Shown here: piece by piece, positions 46,494 through 55,977 of the stretch | Numbering within the stretch: the stretch's first letter is position 1 | How the letters are laid out: each line of letters starts with the position of its first letter | Assembly (NCBI GenBank): GCA_963675135.1 | Contig: OY776127.1 | Coordinates: forward strand, 87,963,182 to 88,027,181 | DNA from: Galeopsis tetrahit | Lineage: Eukaryota > Streptophyta > Magnoliopsida > Lamiales > Lamiaceae | Reading direction: 5' to 3' | Length of the DNA stretch: 64,000 nucleotides | Notes under the pieces: generated by a model | The model's database searches: none | The model's input: the letters and a program-made list of their open reading frames with translations, nothing else | What the model was told of the DNA's origin: nothing | Translations under genes and position numbers: made by a program

Positions 46494-47116
46494 TAGAGAG
46501 GTAACAGTTAGACTTGAGTTATTAAGGAAAGGGGCGCTAATCGGGCTGACCCGTTTAACCCTGAAAAATACAGAGTTAGGGTTCATGAATTATAGGCCCG
46601 TTTAAAATCGGGCTTTTTTGACCCGGTTCGGTTAGACCGCTAGCCCGAGTTGTTACTTTTTTTTTTTTTTAAATAAATAACCTAAGAACAAATTTTAGGT
46701 CATTTGACCAATAACCATAAGTATAAACATTAAGAAGTCCATTAACATTCATTAGACATTATTACTATTTTTTATTAGATTATGATATTTGTTTAGCTTT
46801 ATTTGGTCATATTAAGGACTAATGAGTTGTGTTTAAATTATACTTTTTTTCTCATTTACTGATCATTAACTAACTATGTATTTTTCTATTTTATTTGTTT
46901 GTTGGACGTGCTAATTGAGACCTTTAATTTTAAAAGAAAAAAAATTATTGTAGCCCGTTAGTGGCCCGTTTAGCCCGTGACCCGCTAGGGTTAGGGTTAG
47001 GTCCCAACAATTGTAGGCCCGTTAAATATAAACCGGTTTAAGGCCCTAACCCGTTTAGCCCGTAACCCTGTAGGGCTGGCCCTATAGGGCTAGGGTCAGC
47101 CCGATAGACATCTCTA
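46494..47116. mobile_element. hAT-type MITE, CCCGTTTAGCCCG-rich family
   Basis: It starts TAGAGAGGT and ends ACATCTCTA, with the exact 8-bp duplication GAGGCAAT at 46486-46493 and 47117-47124. ATCGGGCTGACCC near the left and its inverse near the right extend the inverted repeat after a roughly 35-bp extra segment on the left. The interior repeats CCCGTTTAGCCCGTGACCC-like words, some reading GGGTTAGGGTTAGG. Confidence 0.85.
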
Positions 47117-47539
47117 GAGGCAATATACCGGAATAAATTTTAAATGAAAAGGAAAAAAAAATCATAAACTCCTCAATCCTCACAATATTCACACAAAATG
47201 TCATTATTTTTACTCTTAATTCAATAATTACTATACTTTATTCATAAAAGTTTACAAAATTAAACACCAACACTTCACTCATTATACTTTTTTCTTAGTT
47301 TGTGTGCTCATAAAGTGGTGCAAATATTTTTGGGACGGAGGAAGTAGTAATTATAGTCTTATTGAGGTGAGACACATATTTTAAGGATATTGTATAGTAT
47401 TATATGGTTTATTGTAAATAAAATAATTATTTGTAGATAAAATTGATAATAATTTAAATAATTAAATGATAATTGAATAATAATAATTTTTATAAAGTGT
47501 ATAAGATTACGTTTTATAAATAAAAAAATATAAAATTAG

Positions 47540-47760
47540 ACTTATATCTTGAATAAATTTAGGTATAGGCAACGCACAGCCACTAGAAAAAGATTCTCTG
47601 TTGGAGTGGGCCCAATCAGGGGACACGTGTCTGGATTGATTTGGAAGTCTGGGCCTTTTCACACACTTTTTGCAGGTGGGCCCACGTGCCAGCATTTCTT
47701 GTGCCCACGTGAACAAATTACACATGTTTATATCCACACAATTAATTAAGTAATTCACTT
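47540..47760. promoter_or_regulatory. Cluster of three G-boxes without an adjacent gene
   Basis: CACGTG occurs at about 47625-47630 (in GGACACGTGTCT), 47683-47688 and 47706-47711 (both in CCCACGTG), along with two GGGCCCA/TGGGCC motifs. These are binding sites for bZIP and bHLH factors. The short ORFs on both strands here do not look real. It may be a relic promoter. Confidence 0.35.
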
Positions 47761-47932
47761 AATAAGTTGCCACCACAATTATAGAATAAAATTTAAAAAA
47801 GAAAAAACATATGGTAGTCGGTATAGTAATATTACCATACATTTTCTTAAAGGTAGACACTTTCTCTTATCTTGATGTGTAGATAAGTAATTGCCTAATT
47901 GGAGTATTGGTATAATATAATACTCCCTCCGT

Positions 47933-48134
47933 CCCGGAATATCTAATATAATAATGAACAGAGTAGGGATAATTTTATAAACTTTTATAAATAAAATAAA
48001 TAAATGAGTTGACTTTTATGTATGTGTGAAGAAAAAATAACGTCATTTATATAAAATTGAGGATATTGTGAGTATTGAGTTTATAAAGAGTTTTTCATTT
48101 TAAAAGTGTGAAAGGTATTATGAGACAGAGAGAG
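47933..48134. mobile_element. Stowaway MITE
   Basis: The left end CTCCCTCCGTCCCGGAATAT and right end TATGAGACAGAGAGAG, flanked by TA. AT-rich interior. It closely resembles the array units at 42475-43160 in reverse. Confidence 0.75.
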
Positions 48135-48579
48135 TATAATATAATATGTGTGAGAATTTATCACTATGAAAATACATGTTATTTTATTTTGATGTCACGA
48201 TATCCGCAGGGGATCAATTCCACCGTCCACTTACGGACCCCGTTTAAAGCTATGGACACAACTTCATAGAAATTGTTTGCACCTTAGAAGTTTCGAATTT
48301 AAGATCTAGAGAGAAACACATTTCTATGTCTCAAGCCTACATCACTCGGCCAACTCCTTAAGCTAAGGTTATGAAAATACATGTTATCATATGTGTAAGA
48401 TTATAATAAAAGAAACATCCTCCTAATCCTAAGTCTCAATTCTACATCACTTGATCAATTTATTGAGTTACAACAAGACCTTATTTGTATTGCACATGCA
48501 CTAAACTTTCAGCAAGGAAGCTACGGGCAAATAAAAGGTTATATATTAAAGAAAAAAAATACATATTTAAAGCCATAAA

Positions 48580-49090
48580 TTTACAAATCGAACTAGGGAT
48601 CAGAGCGTCAATACCAACACGAAAAAATTTCATAGAAACCAACTAAAGCCAAAAGGGACTCATAAGTCATAAGGGCATGTTTGTTTTGGGACTCACCCGT
48701 CCGGACGTGGGACGTAACGTTCTACGTCCTTGTTCTACTTCAGGATTTTACATCCGGATTTCCCCATCCAACTACATCCACCCCTATACATCCTACTATT
48801 ACATCCCATCCAACTGCTCTTACACAATTTGATTTGACATAAAGTTACATCACATCCTACTCAAAATCCTAAAACAAACACATAATTACTATTCATCAGA
48901 ATTTCCAAATCCAAGATTTCCACATCCTACATAATCCCAAAACAAACATCCCCTAAGGGATAAAAAAAACATCGCTTCATTGTCCCATATATGAAGCGAT
49001 AAAGTGCATTTCTTTAGTAGGACTCACCGAATGATCAGAAGGCATCAGAGGCGATACCCTAAGTTACGGGGTAAGTAATAGCTGACATGG
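48580..49090 (-). repeat. Dispersed coding-like repeat family, copy B, split by a Tourist MITE
   Basis: Shares with copy A (34319) the tract AAATCGAACTAGGGATCAGA, the GAAACCAACTA tract, CCCATATATGAAGCGATAAA and GGCATCAGAGGCGATA. It is interrupted at 48673-48953 by a Tourist-like MITE. No intact frame. Confidence 0.5.
48673..48953. mobile_element. Tourist-like MITE (PIF/Harbinger)
   Basis: Ends GGGCATGTTTGTTTTGGGA and TCCCAAAACAAACATCCCC, flanked by TAA on both sides (48670-48672, 48954-48956). 281 bp, non-coding. Same family as the ends around 15.15-15.45 kb and 20.4 kb. Confidence 0.9.
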
Positions 49091-49434
49091 ACAAAATATT
49101 TCCTTGTTATTATAAAATTAAAGAAAAAGATTTTGAAAAGGCAACTTAAAATACTCTGAAATCCATTAGAAAGATTTTGCTCAAAGCCACAAAACAAACT
49201 TGTGGCTGTGAATTCATGTCCCTTTGCTGATGTAACACTTTGCCCCACTTCCTCTCCCCCCTCTTATACCCACTGCAAATTCAATAATTTTAAAAAAAGA
49301 AAATTTAAGCTAAAAGACTTTGAAAATTTCCAACAAGAAGTGATAGTGAAAGTAAGTTTGTCAAATTTAGAAAAAAAGTATCAAGAAAAAGGAAAACTTG
49401 TTTTGCAGAGAAGATCATAAAATTGTCAGAAATT

Positions 49435-50950
49435 ATGAAAGATTATGCAATCAAGCTGTTTGGAAAGACCATCAATGTCTTCCCTGACAAATCTGTTTCT
49501 GATGAATCTGTGTTTGAACAGAGACAAACATCTACTTCCCAAAATAGCAAGGTATGTCAACCCCCCTCTCTTTGCTATTGTTATGGTGTTTATATGAGAA
49601 ATGAATTCTTGAATTTGTAAATCTTGAATTTGATTGATTGATTGTAAATCTTGTTGAGTTTAGTATTTGATTAGCTTTAGATGCACAACGACAAAGTTCT
49701 CTCGTTATAACTTTTCTAGCTAAACGTCTTTAATGGCTGGACTCGTCATTAAAAGTCAGTTTTCATCGTTAAAGACTTTTTTAGCTAGTGGAATTATAAT
49801 GAAAGAATTTATGTCAATAAAACTCAATTTTCTTGTAGTGATACATGTTAATCGTGAAATTTGATTCATAATGACAGAAATCATGTCATGACTTTTAGCT
49901 ATAGATATAGATAAGTTGCAAGGACATAATATTTGTGATAAAACTACCCATACAAGAAAACTGATTTTTAGTGATAAAATTATTTTATTATTGCTTCTCC
50001 AGTTAAAAGTTAGTATCAGAAAATTGAGAATTAACGATAGGATTCGTCACTAAAAAAACAATTTTTGTTCATATTAAAGACTTTTAACTAAAGAAGCTGT
50101 AATGTAATGAGAGGATTTTTGTCGTTAAAATTCAATTTTCGTTGTGTACGATCCCATTTTCAATCAATGGTTTGTAGAAAAATATGCATGTTGAAAGATT
50201 TCATGTCATTAAAATTGACATATAATGACAGAAATCATGTCCTGCTTTTTTAACTATCGTAGAAAAGCTGTAACGACATGATTTTTGTAAGTACGGTGAA
50301 TAACTTTAAATCCGTTAATATTATAGGACGATGATTCATTGACAAGGAGTAGAAGTGGGGGAGAAGAAGAAGAAACATTAACGGCAACATCATCAGAAGT
50401 GGACGATGATACTAATACAAATAAGCCAAACAAGGCGCAAGAAAAAACACTTAAAAAACCGGACAAAATTGTCCCTTGCCCTCGTTGCAACAGCATGGAC
50501 ACCAAATTTTGTTACTACAACAACTACAATGTCAATCAGCCTCGTTACTTTTGCAAGAAGTGTCAAAGATACTGGACCTCGGGTGGGACGATGCGCAACG
50601 TGCCCGTTGGATCAGGGCGTCGCAAGAGTAAAAACACTCCATCGGACTTCCATCATGTAATGGTGTCCGAATCGGGCTTTTTAATCGGGCCTAATTCGGG
50701 TTTCCCCGTTACGTTCTACCCGGGGGCCTATTGGAATGTTCCCACTTTAGGGAAACATTCGAGGGAAGAAAGTGGTGTTCTGTTTCCGAACAAAAGGGAG
50801 ACGAGTAGTGGTTCGTTAAGTGGAACGGGGATTTTTAGGGCGTTTGAGTCGAAGGGGGGCGGTGGTAGAAGTGTTGATGGTGCGACGATGGTGTTGCAAG
50901 CGAATCCGGCTGCGTTTTCGCGGTCGATTAACTTCCATGAAAGGGCCTAA
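49435..50950 (+). CDS. Cyclic Dof factor (CDF) transcription factor, short form
   Basis: Dof zinc-finger transcription factor of the CDF group, which represses photoperiod-flowering genes and responds to the clock and stress. Two exons in phase: 49435-49551 and 50327-50950, 246 aa. The true start is the ATG at 49435; the frame extends only four codons further without an ATG. The N-terminus has IKLFGKTI, the motif CDFs use to recruit TOPLESS co-repressors. The Dof finger (C90, C93, C115, C118; CX2CX21CX2C) includes KIVPCPRCNSMDTKFCYYNN and GSGRRKSKN. The C-terminus keeps TLGKHSRE and MVLQANPAAFSRSI, found at the end of CDFs. The intervening KTLRIDDP-type motif of other CDFs is absent. Closest to Arabidopsis CDF5/CDF6 by position; the exact orthologue is uncertain. 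The 775-bp intron holds CACTA-like ends. Confidence 0.92.
49740..50290. mobile_element. CACTA-derived fragments in the CDF intron
   Basis: TTTTCTTGTAGTG (49831-49843) is the inverse of the CACTACAAGAAAA terminus typical of plant CACTA elements. Subterminal words such as GACTTTTAGC, TTTTAGTGATA and AATGACAGAAATCATGTC repeat through the intron. The same words follow the intact terminus at 62899. No complete element or TSD can be defined. Confidence 0.55.
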
Positions 50951-51214
50951 TGATCAAGTTCATGTGTATGAATAATGAATAATTGTAGTGATTGTTTTTG
51001 TTCTAATGCTAATGTATAGTTGTTGATTTCATGCCTTTAATTTGAGAATGAATACATCCTTTTTTTGAATCTTGAAACAGAATTAGTACTAGGAGGTAGC
51101 TAGAGTTTGTTTAATTGATTAATGTAGTAGTAACAAGTAACAACAATGTAAATTAGAATCATCCTTTTATGATGTGATTATTGCTTTTTATAGTACAAAC
51201 TTGATGGAGTCATA

Positions 51215-51750
51215 AGTTTACAGACTGAATCAGAGGTTTACCGACTGAATCAGAGGTCGGACGTAAAAAAGCATTGCCCAAATTGGGGTAGAACTTTCCT
51301 CTAAAATAAACGGAATACAAATGCGTAAAAACTATTCAAACTCAAAAAGACAGAAACAGGAAAGTAGATTAACGGGGGGTCAAAAGCATCGCTCCACCGT
51401 CCTTTATACTTGACAACTGAGTCCAACTCATTGACAAGTTTTGCTAATGGACCAATTGCGAAAGGCTCAAAGGCGACCGCCTTTAGCTCATTGACAATGT
51501 TGTCCGGATGTTGTCGCTGCAAAACGTCCACCCTGGTCAAATCGGTGTCTCTGGGCTTCACCGTAGTGCAGGGCGTACCCACAGGAGTAAGATCGTCAGC
51601 GAACAGATCTAATAAGGTAGTAGCCACCAAATTTTGGGTGTTGTCCGATAACTCATCCCTAGAGTCGTCGAAGAGGCCCACCGAGAAGGATGCAAATACT
51701 ATTACAAGATGAACTACGACAACAAAGAAAAAACAACGGGTAAACAATTT
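51215..51750 (-). repeat. Dispersed coding-like repeat family, copy C
   Basis: The longest open copy. On the minus strand, 51710-51301 reads an uninterrupted frame with SVGLFDDSRDELSDNTQNLV, HPDNIVNELKAVAFEPF and LVNELDSVVKYKGRWSDAF. There is no ATG at its start, and a possible acceptor (GTCGTAG) precedes it, so it could be a last exon. HPDNIVNELKAVA aligns with HPSDNIIDELEAIA in copy A. The plus-strand end repeats GACTGAATCAGAGGT twice. Whether it is a degraded gene family or part of a transposon is open. Confidence 0.45.
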
Positions 51751-52734
51751 CTATCCTAGTAAAAAATATAACATCAAATCTAGTGATGAGATCTTCAAGT
51801 GTAAGGATAGATCCTCTTTTTATTATTCAATATTAACAAGATTAGATTTATAAGAATCTTATCTAGCAAATAACAGCTGGCTTTATGGCCTACACTTTTA
51901 ATAAGTTTGGTTTTATTTCTTGGACTTATTTAAGAATATAATAATGTATGGTGTGTGTATGTGTAAGTAATAGAGCAGGCCAGGGTGAGACACGAGAGAT
52001 ATTTGGATGTTGTTATCAGCAATTTTAGACCACATATTTTTAGTAGGAAACTTAGTTTGGATTAATGGGACCTTAGGCATGTGATGTTGTCACACCTTTT
52101 CTTTATCCTTCATGTCTTTCCTTTTCCTTTTTATATCTTCAAGAATTGTGGGTTAAATTCAGATTAACGGGAGTCAAACTTAATTGCTGATCTATTTTTT
52201 CGCTCTGAGAAATTGTCTTACTAGTTATTATAAAGTCAAAATATGTTGTACACGTTCAAAATATATTATACTGCAAGAACAATAATAAAAAGCTTGATTA
52301 TTTTTGGAAGAATTTGTGTGTCAAAAATTTACAGCATCACAAAAGTTCTTATGGTAGTATATTTTTAACCTTGTAATGAACATATATTGATCTTGTAGTA
52401 GTAGAATATTTTTGAACTTACGACTCACGAATTTGTCTAAAAAATTAAGTGTATGTTACTCTTCTTAAAGTATATTTCTGGTTTTATAGTACCATGTTTT
52501 GATCTTATAATAAAACCACCTACTTGCAATTCATAATTTTTTGATCGACCTGAATTTGAGTTTATGACTCGAGACTATTTAAAATACATTAATTAAATAT
52601 ATTTCATGTGAAAATATTATATATAAGTGTTGTTCTTCCTACATATTGAAGAATGTTTAGTGAATACATTTTGGAAATAATTACCATTATAATAAAAATA
52701 TGTAATAAAAAAAAGTTTTAGGTGAAAATAACTG
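51751..52734. other. Gene-free AT-rich spacer
   Basis: No gene, inverted repeat or promoter motif stands out. Open frames are short and biased to F, Y, N and K as expected of AT-rich DNA. Confidence 0.4.
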
Positions 52735-52860
52735 ACCGGCCCACTGTTTTTGAAAAAGGGGAGATTCAAATAAACGGGCTCAAAGGGCCCAAATAAGCCC
52801 AATAGAGGAACCTACTCGAATTCTATTAAAGCCCAATTATGGATCCAATGTAATTGGTAG
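52735..52860 (+). repeat. Copy 1 of a GGCCCA-rich segment (copy 2 at 58595-58690)
   Basis: GAGATTCAAATAAACGGGCT, CAATAGAGG.ACCTACTCG and TCTATTA occur in the same order here and at 58595-58690. Several GGGCCCA and AAGCCCAA motifs resemble site II promoter elements. The two copies lie on either side of the SURF6 locus. Confidence 0.65.
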
Positions 52861-52893
52861 GTTGCTACTGAACTTATAAGTTATAGTAACAAT

Positions 52894-53983
52894 GTTACTA
52901 GGGTTGGGGTATATACCCCTGCAGCTTTGTTTAATACACTCCCCCTCCAATTTATTAATTAAATATATATGTAAAATACCATATTTACCCTTTTAGTAAA
53001 ATTTAAGATAGATACACCCCCTTAAGTTTAACCCTAATTCTAAATTAAGTAGCCACCATAGCTGCTGCCCCCACCTACGCCGACGGCCAATCCTCCACCT
53101 CCGACTGCCGCCGCACCATCTCCGGCAGCCGCCGCCGTCCAAATAATTATAAAAATTTGAAGAAAAAAAACTTAGAAAACAAAGAAAAAAAAATAACATT
53201 TTTTTCGACAAACTAGTGTCGATCGACACTGGTTTGTCGACGGAAATCACTCCAGCCGACAACATTTGACTGATTGTATTTTTTTTTAAAAAATACTCAT
53301 TTTCAACAAAAAATTGTCGACCATAAATATTGTGGTCGACAACAATTTATCGACCATAAGAATTGTGGTTGACGGGAAATTGTCGAAAATGGAAAAAAAA
53401 AACCCAGAAACCTTACCTGTTTTGCGAAATCGCGAAAACAGAGCGAGAAGCCGTTGGGGGCGAAGGTTGGTGCAGGGCGGCGGGGGAAGGAGGTGGCGGC
53501 GGCGCTGGTAGAGGGAGGTGGCGGAGCCGCTTCCTGTTGCATAATTTAAAAAAAAAAAACAGAAAATGAGGGGGAGGAGGGCTTGGGCGCAGGAGGTGAG
53601 GGGAGGAAGGGGGAGCGCGCAGGGCGGTGGGGAAGGTCGTCGGGGAGAGAGGAGGGCGGTGGGGAGGAGGCGGCGAGAGGGCCGCCGCCGCCGCTGGTTG
53701 TAGAAATGGAAAAAAAAAAAAAAGAGGCGGGCGGCGTTGGAGGCGGGTGGCTTGGGCGGCACGGCGGCGGCGACTTGCAGAGGAAGAGGGAGGAGGAAGG
53801 AATTGGAGGGTTGGGGAAAGAATGAAGGAAAATTAGGGTTTTTATGGGGGTGTGCATTTATCATACCAATTATTAAGATAAAGGGGTATAATAGACAATT
53901 TGGGGGGAGTGCATCTATCTCAGATGTATTTTAAGGGGAGTGTATCTAACAAAGTTGGAGGGGTATATACCCCAACCCGTAAC
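52894..53983. mobile_element. 1.1-kb DNA element with ~45-bp inverted ends and GC-rich interior
   Basis: The left end has GGGTTGGGGTATATACCCCT and the right end AGGGGTATATACCCCAACCC, with CTTTGTT and ACACTCCCC also mirrored further in. The flanks are not a clean duplication: GTAACAAT on the left and GTAACAAA on the right are similar but partly overlap the presumed ends. The interior has GC-rich CGCCGCCG tracts unlike the surrounding DNA, suggesting captured gene sequence. The long minus-strand frame through it (53286-53864) is low-complexity and not convincing as protein. Confidence 0.65.
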
Positions 53984-54021
53984 AAATTAATATTAAGACC
54001 TTAAAAAAATGATACTAACAA

Positions 54022-54692
54022 GGCCACGGTTATACACACACAGGGTTACTGTGTACACCCACTAACTAAACACACCCCATGGGATAAGGACACCCACCCT
54101 CACGTGAAAAACCCCAAAATACCCATTCTTTAACAAATTTCACACCACCTCATTTTCTTCAAAACCCTAAATTTCATTCTCCCCTTTCCCTCCACAAGCG
54201 ACGCCGGTCGCCTTCCTCCCTCCCTCCCCACCTGTGTAGGCAACGTCGCCGACCTCCCCTTTCCAGCGTCGCCGACGCTCCCTCTTCAAGTTCAACTGTA
54301 AAAAAATAAATTTGTCACCCTTGTCTGGCCGCCTACTCCCTCAAGTTTCGCCGTTGGCAGCCGCCGCTCCACGCGTCCAAGTGCGTCCCAAGCGACGCGG
54401 CCACCGTGCCCCTTCCTCATTAGAATGTCGTCGATCGTTCGTGCTCCGTCACGCTGCCCCCTCCCCACGTTGTCGTGGCAGCGCCACCCCCTCCCACATA
54501 TCGACAAAATTAGGAAAATTGTAAGATTTTTTTATCGGTTTTACAGATCTAAAAATAAAAAAAGGTTTTGAAATTTGTAGATTTAAAAAAAAAAAATCAG
54601 TTAAGAGTATGTTGGACATTTCATGTGCCCTTTAGTTTGAATTTTTTTTAGGTGGGTGTACTCAATAAGCGTGTGTTTATATAACCGTGGCC
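54022..54692. mobile_element. Mutator-like non-autonomous element with GC-rich cargo (Pack-MULE-like)
   Basis: The ends GGCCACGGTTATA and TATAACCGTGGCC are inverted repeats that extend, with mismatches, to GTGTACACCCAC. The exact 9-bp duplication TACTAACAA lies at 54013-54021 and 54693-54701. The centre (54180-54500) is GC-rich, with repeated GCGTCGCCGACGCTCC-like words, resembling captured plant 5' gene sequence. No transposase. It ends 275 bp before the SURF6 ATG. Confidence 0.85.
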
Positions 54693-54714
54693 TACTAACA
54701 AATTAAAAACCGTG

Positions 54715-54966
54715 GCCTTTATTATTCCCATTCGGCCCATTTGTGGGCCCATACTTTCCATATTTTCAAACCCTAATTTAATCTCTTTTCTCTCTGCATT
54801 CCTCACACTTTTTTTAACGGTTTATTACACCACCGTCAGCCTTCCCACCGCCGGCACCACCACAACGCCAGCTTCCCTACCGCCGCAACACATCGCATCA
54901 CAGTTCCCCGCCGCCGTTGTCGTCTCCTTTGAACACATCGCGTCAACAGTGGTACCGATTACATAC
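54715..54966 (+). promoter_or_regulatory. SURF6 promoter and leader with site II and telo-box motifs
   Basis: GGCCCA occurs twice (in TTCGGCCCATTTG and GTGGGCCCAT, 54734-54753), followed by AAACCCTAATTT (54769-54780). The site II plus telo-box pair is the usual signature of plant ribosomal-protein and ribosome-biogenesis promoters, fitting the gene. The region between the motifs and the ATG is open in the SURF6 frame but contains no earlier ATG. Confidence 0.65.
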
Positions 54967-55977
54967 ATGAAGAAGAAGAAACAACAAAAGCAAATCGCTC
55001 TCCCTCCCCACATTGATGAAGACCTGGAATCTCTAATCCATTCGCATGGTGAGTATTTCGATAAATTGATAGAGTTGATTCCGGCGAAATTCTACCTCTC
55101 TAGTGAAGACGCCGATTCAAAACCATGGTATAAAGGCCTCTCCAAGACGGCGAAGGCGTCGCTGAAGCAAAAATCGAGAGAGAATCTGAAGGTTGCGCGG
55201 CGAAACAAGTTCGACCCCGACGGCGAAACCGGTTCGACAGTACTTCTCCAAAATCAACAAAATAGCAAATCTGTCGCTGTTATTTCGGAAGACGATGAAT
55301 CTCAGGCGAAGGCGATTGATGTGGAGGAGGATAAGGAGAAGTCGGTTACTTACGAGGAGCTGAGAGAAAGGCTGCGTAGAAAGATTGAATTACTGAGGGG
55401 AAACCGCGGTGAGAGTACCAGAAATTATGAGAAGAAGCTGAAGCATGAGGCGGGGATTAAGAGGAAGAAGGGCGATGGTGAGAGTGATGGAGGAGGAGAG
55501 AGCGGGAAAGGGGAAGGGGATGAAGATGATGACGCGGAGGAGATTATTGAATATGGGAAAGTGAGATTGGGAGATGAAGATGTGGGGAAGAATAAGAAGA
55601 GGAAATTGTCGAAATCGAAGGAGCTTGAGAAAGCGAAGAAAAAAGAGGAGGTGAAGAAGGAGAATCCGTTTGTTGCAGAGCGTGAGTCGTGGAAGGCTGC
55701 GACGAGCAGGGCAATGGGTATAAAGGTGCATGATGATGCAAGGTTGATAAAGGATAGTATTAAGAAGGAGAAGAAGAAGAAGGAGAAGAATGCGGAGAAG
55801 TGGAAAGAGAGGACAGAAACTCAGGAGAAGATGAAGGGGGAGAGACAGAAGAAGAGGAGAGACAATATTGTTGGGAGGATTAATGAGAAGAAGCAGAGGA
55901 GGATTGCCAAGCGTGAGAAGAAGCTCATGAGGCCTGGTTTCGAGGGTCGAAAAGAGGGATACATTACAAAGGAGTGA
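54967..55977 (+). CDS. SURF6: Ribosome biogenesis factor of the SURF6/RRP14 family
   Basis: Nucleolar RNA-binding protein needed for maturation of both ribosomal subunits. Single exon of 336 aa starting MKKKKQQKQIALPPHIDEDL; the frame is open for 85 codons upstream but has no ATG there. The N-terminal part (FDKLIELIPAKFYLSSEDAD, WYKGLSKTAKASLKQKSREN) matches the RRP14 N-terminal domain. The middle is acidic and low-complexity. The C-terminal SURF6 domain runs from ERESWKAATSRAMGIKVHDD through long lysine/glutamate helices to RPGFEGRKEGYITKE. Length and composition are normal for plant members. The last codons and 3' UTR are copied in tandem downstream. Promoter motifs fit a nucleolar role. 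Confidence 0.9.
   Translation: MKKKKQQKQIALPPHIDEDLESLIHSHGEYFDKLIELIPAKFYLSSEDADSKPWYKGLSKTAKASLKQKSRENLKVARRNKFDPDGETGSTVLLQNQQNSKSVAVISEDDESQAKAIDVEEDKEKSVTYEELRERLRRKIELLRGNRGESTRNYEKKLKHEAGIKRKKGDGESDGGGESGKGEGDEDDDAEEIIEYGKVRLGDEDVGKNKKRKLSKSKELEKAKKKEEVKKENPFVAERESWKAATSRAMGIKVHDDARLIKDSIKKEKKKKEKNAEKWKERTETQEKMKGERQKKRRDNIVGRINEKKQRRIAKREKKLMRPGFEGRKEGYITKE

Noticed and set aside
46970..47010. Telomere-like GGGTTAGGGTTAGG
   Set aside because: It is part of the CCCGTTTAGCCCG word family inside a hAT MITE with a proven 8-bp duplication, not an interstitial telomere tract.
53286..53864. 192-codon minus-strand frame rich in P, R and F
   Set aside because: It lies inside a transposon-like element, is low-complexity from CG- and T-rich tracts, matches no family and overlaps equally open frames on both strands.
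54712..54966. N-terminal extension of SURF6
   Set aside because: The frame is open but starts at GTG, has no ATG before 54967 and overlaps promoter motifs; family members begin at the MKKKK position.
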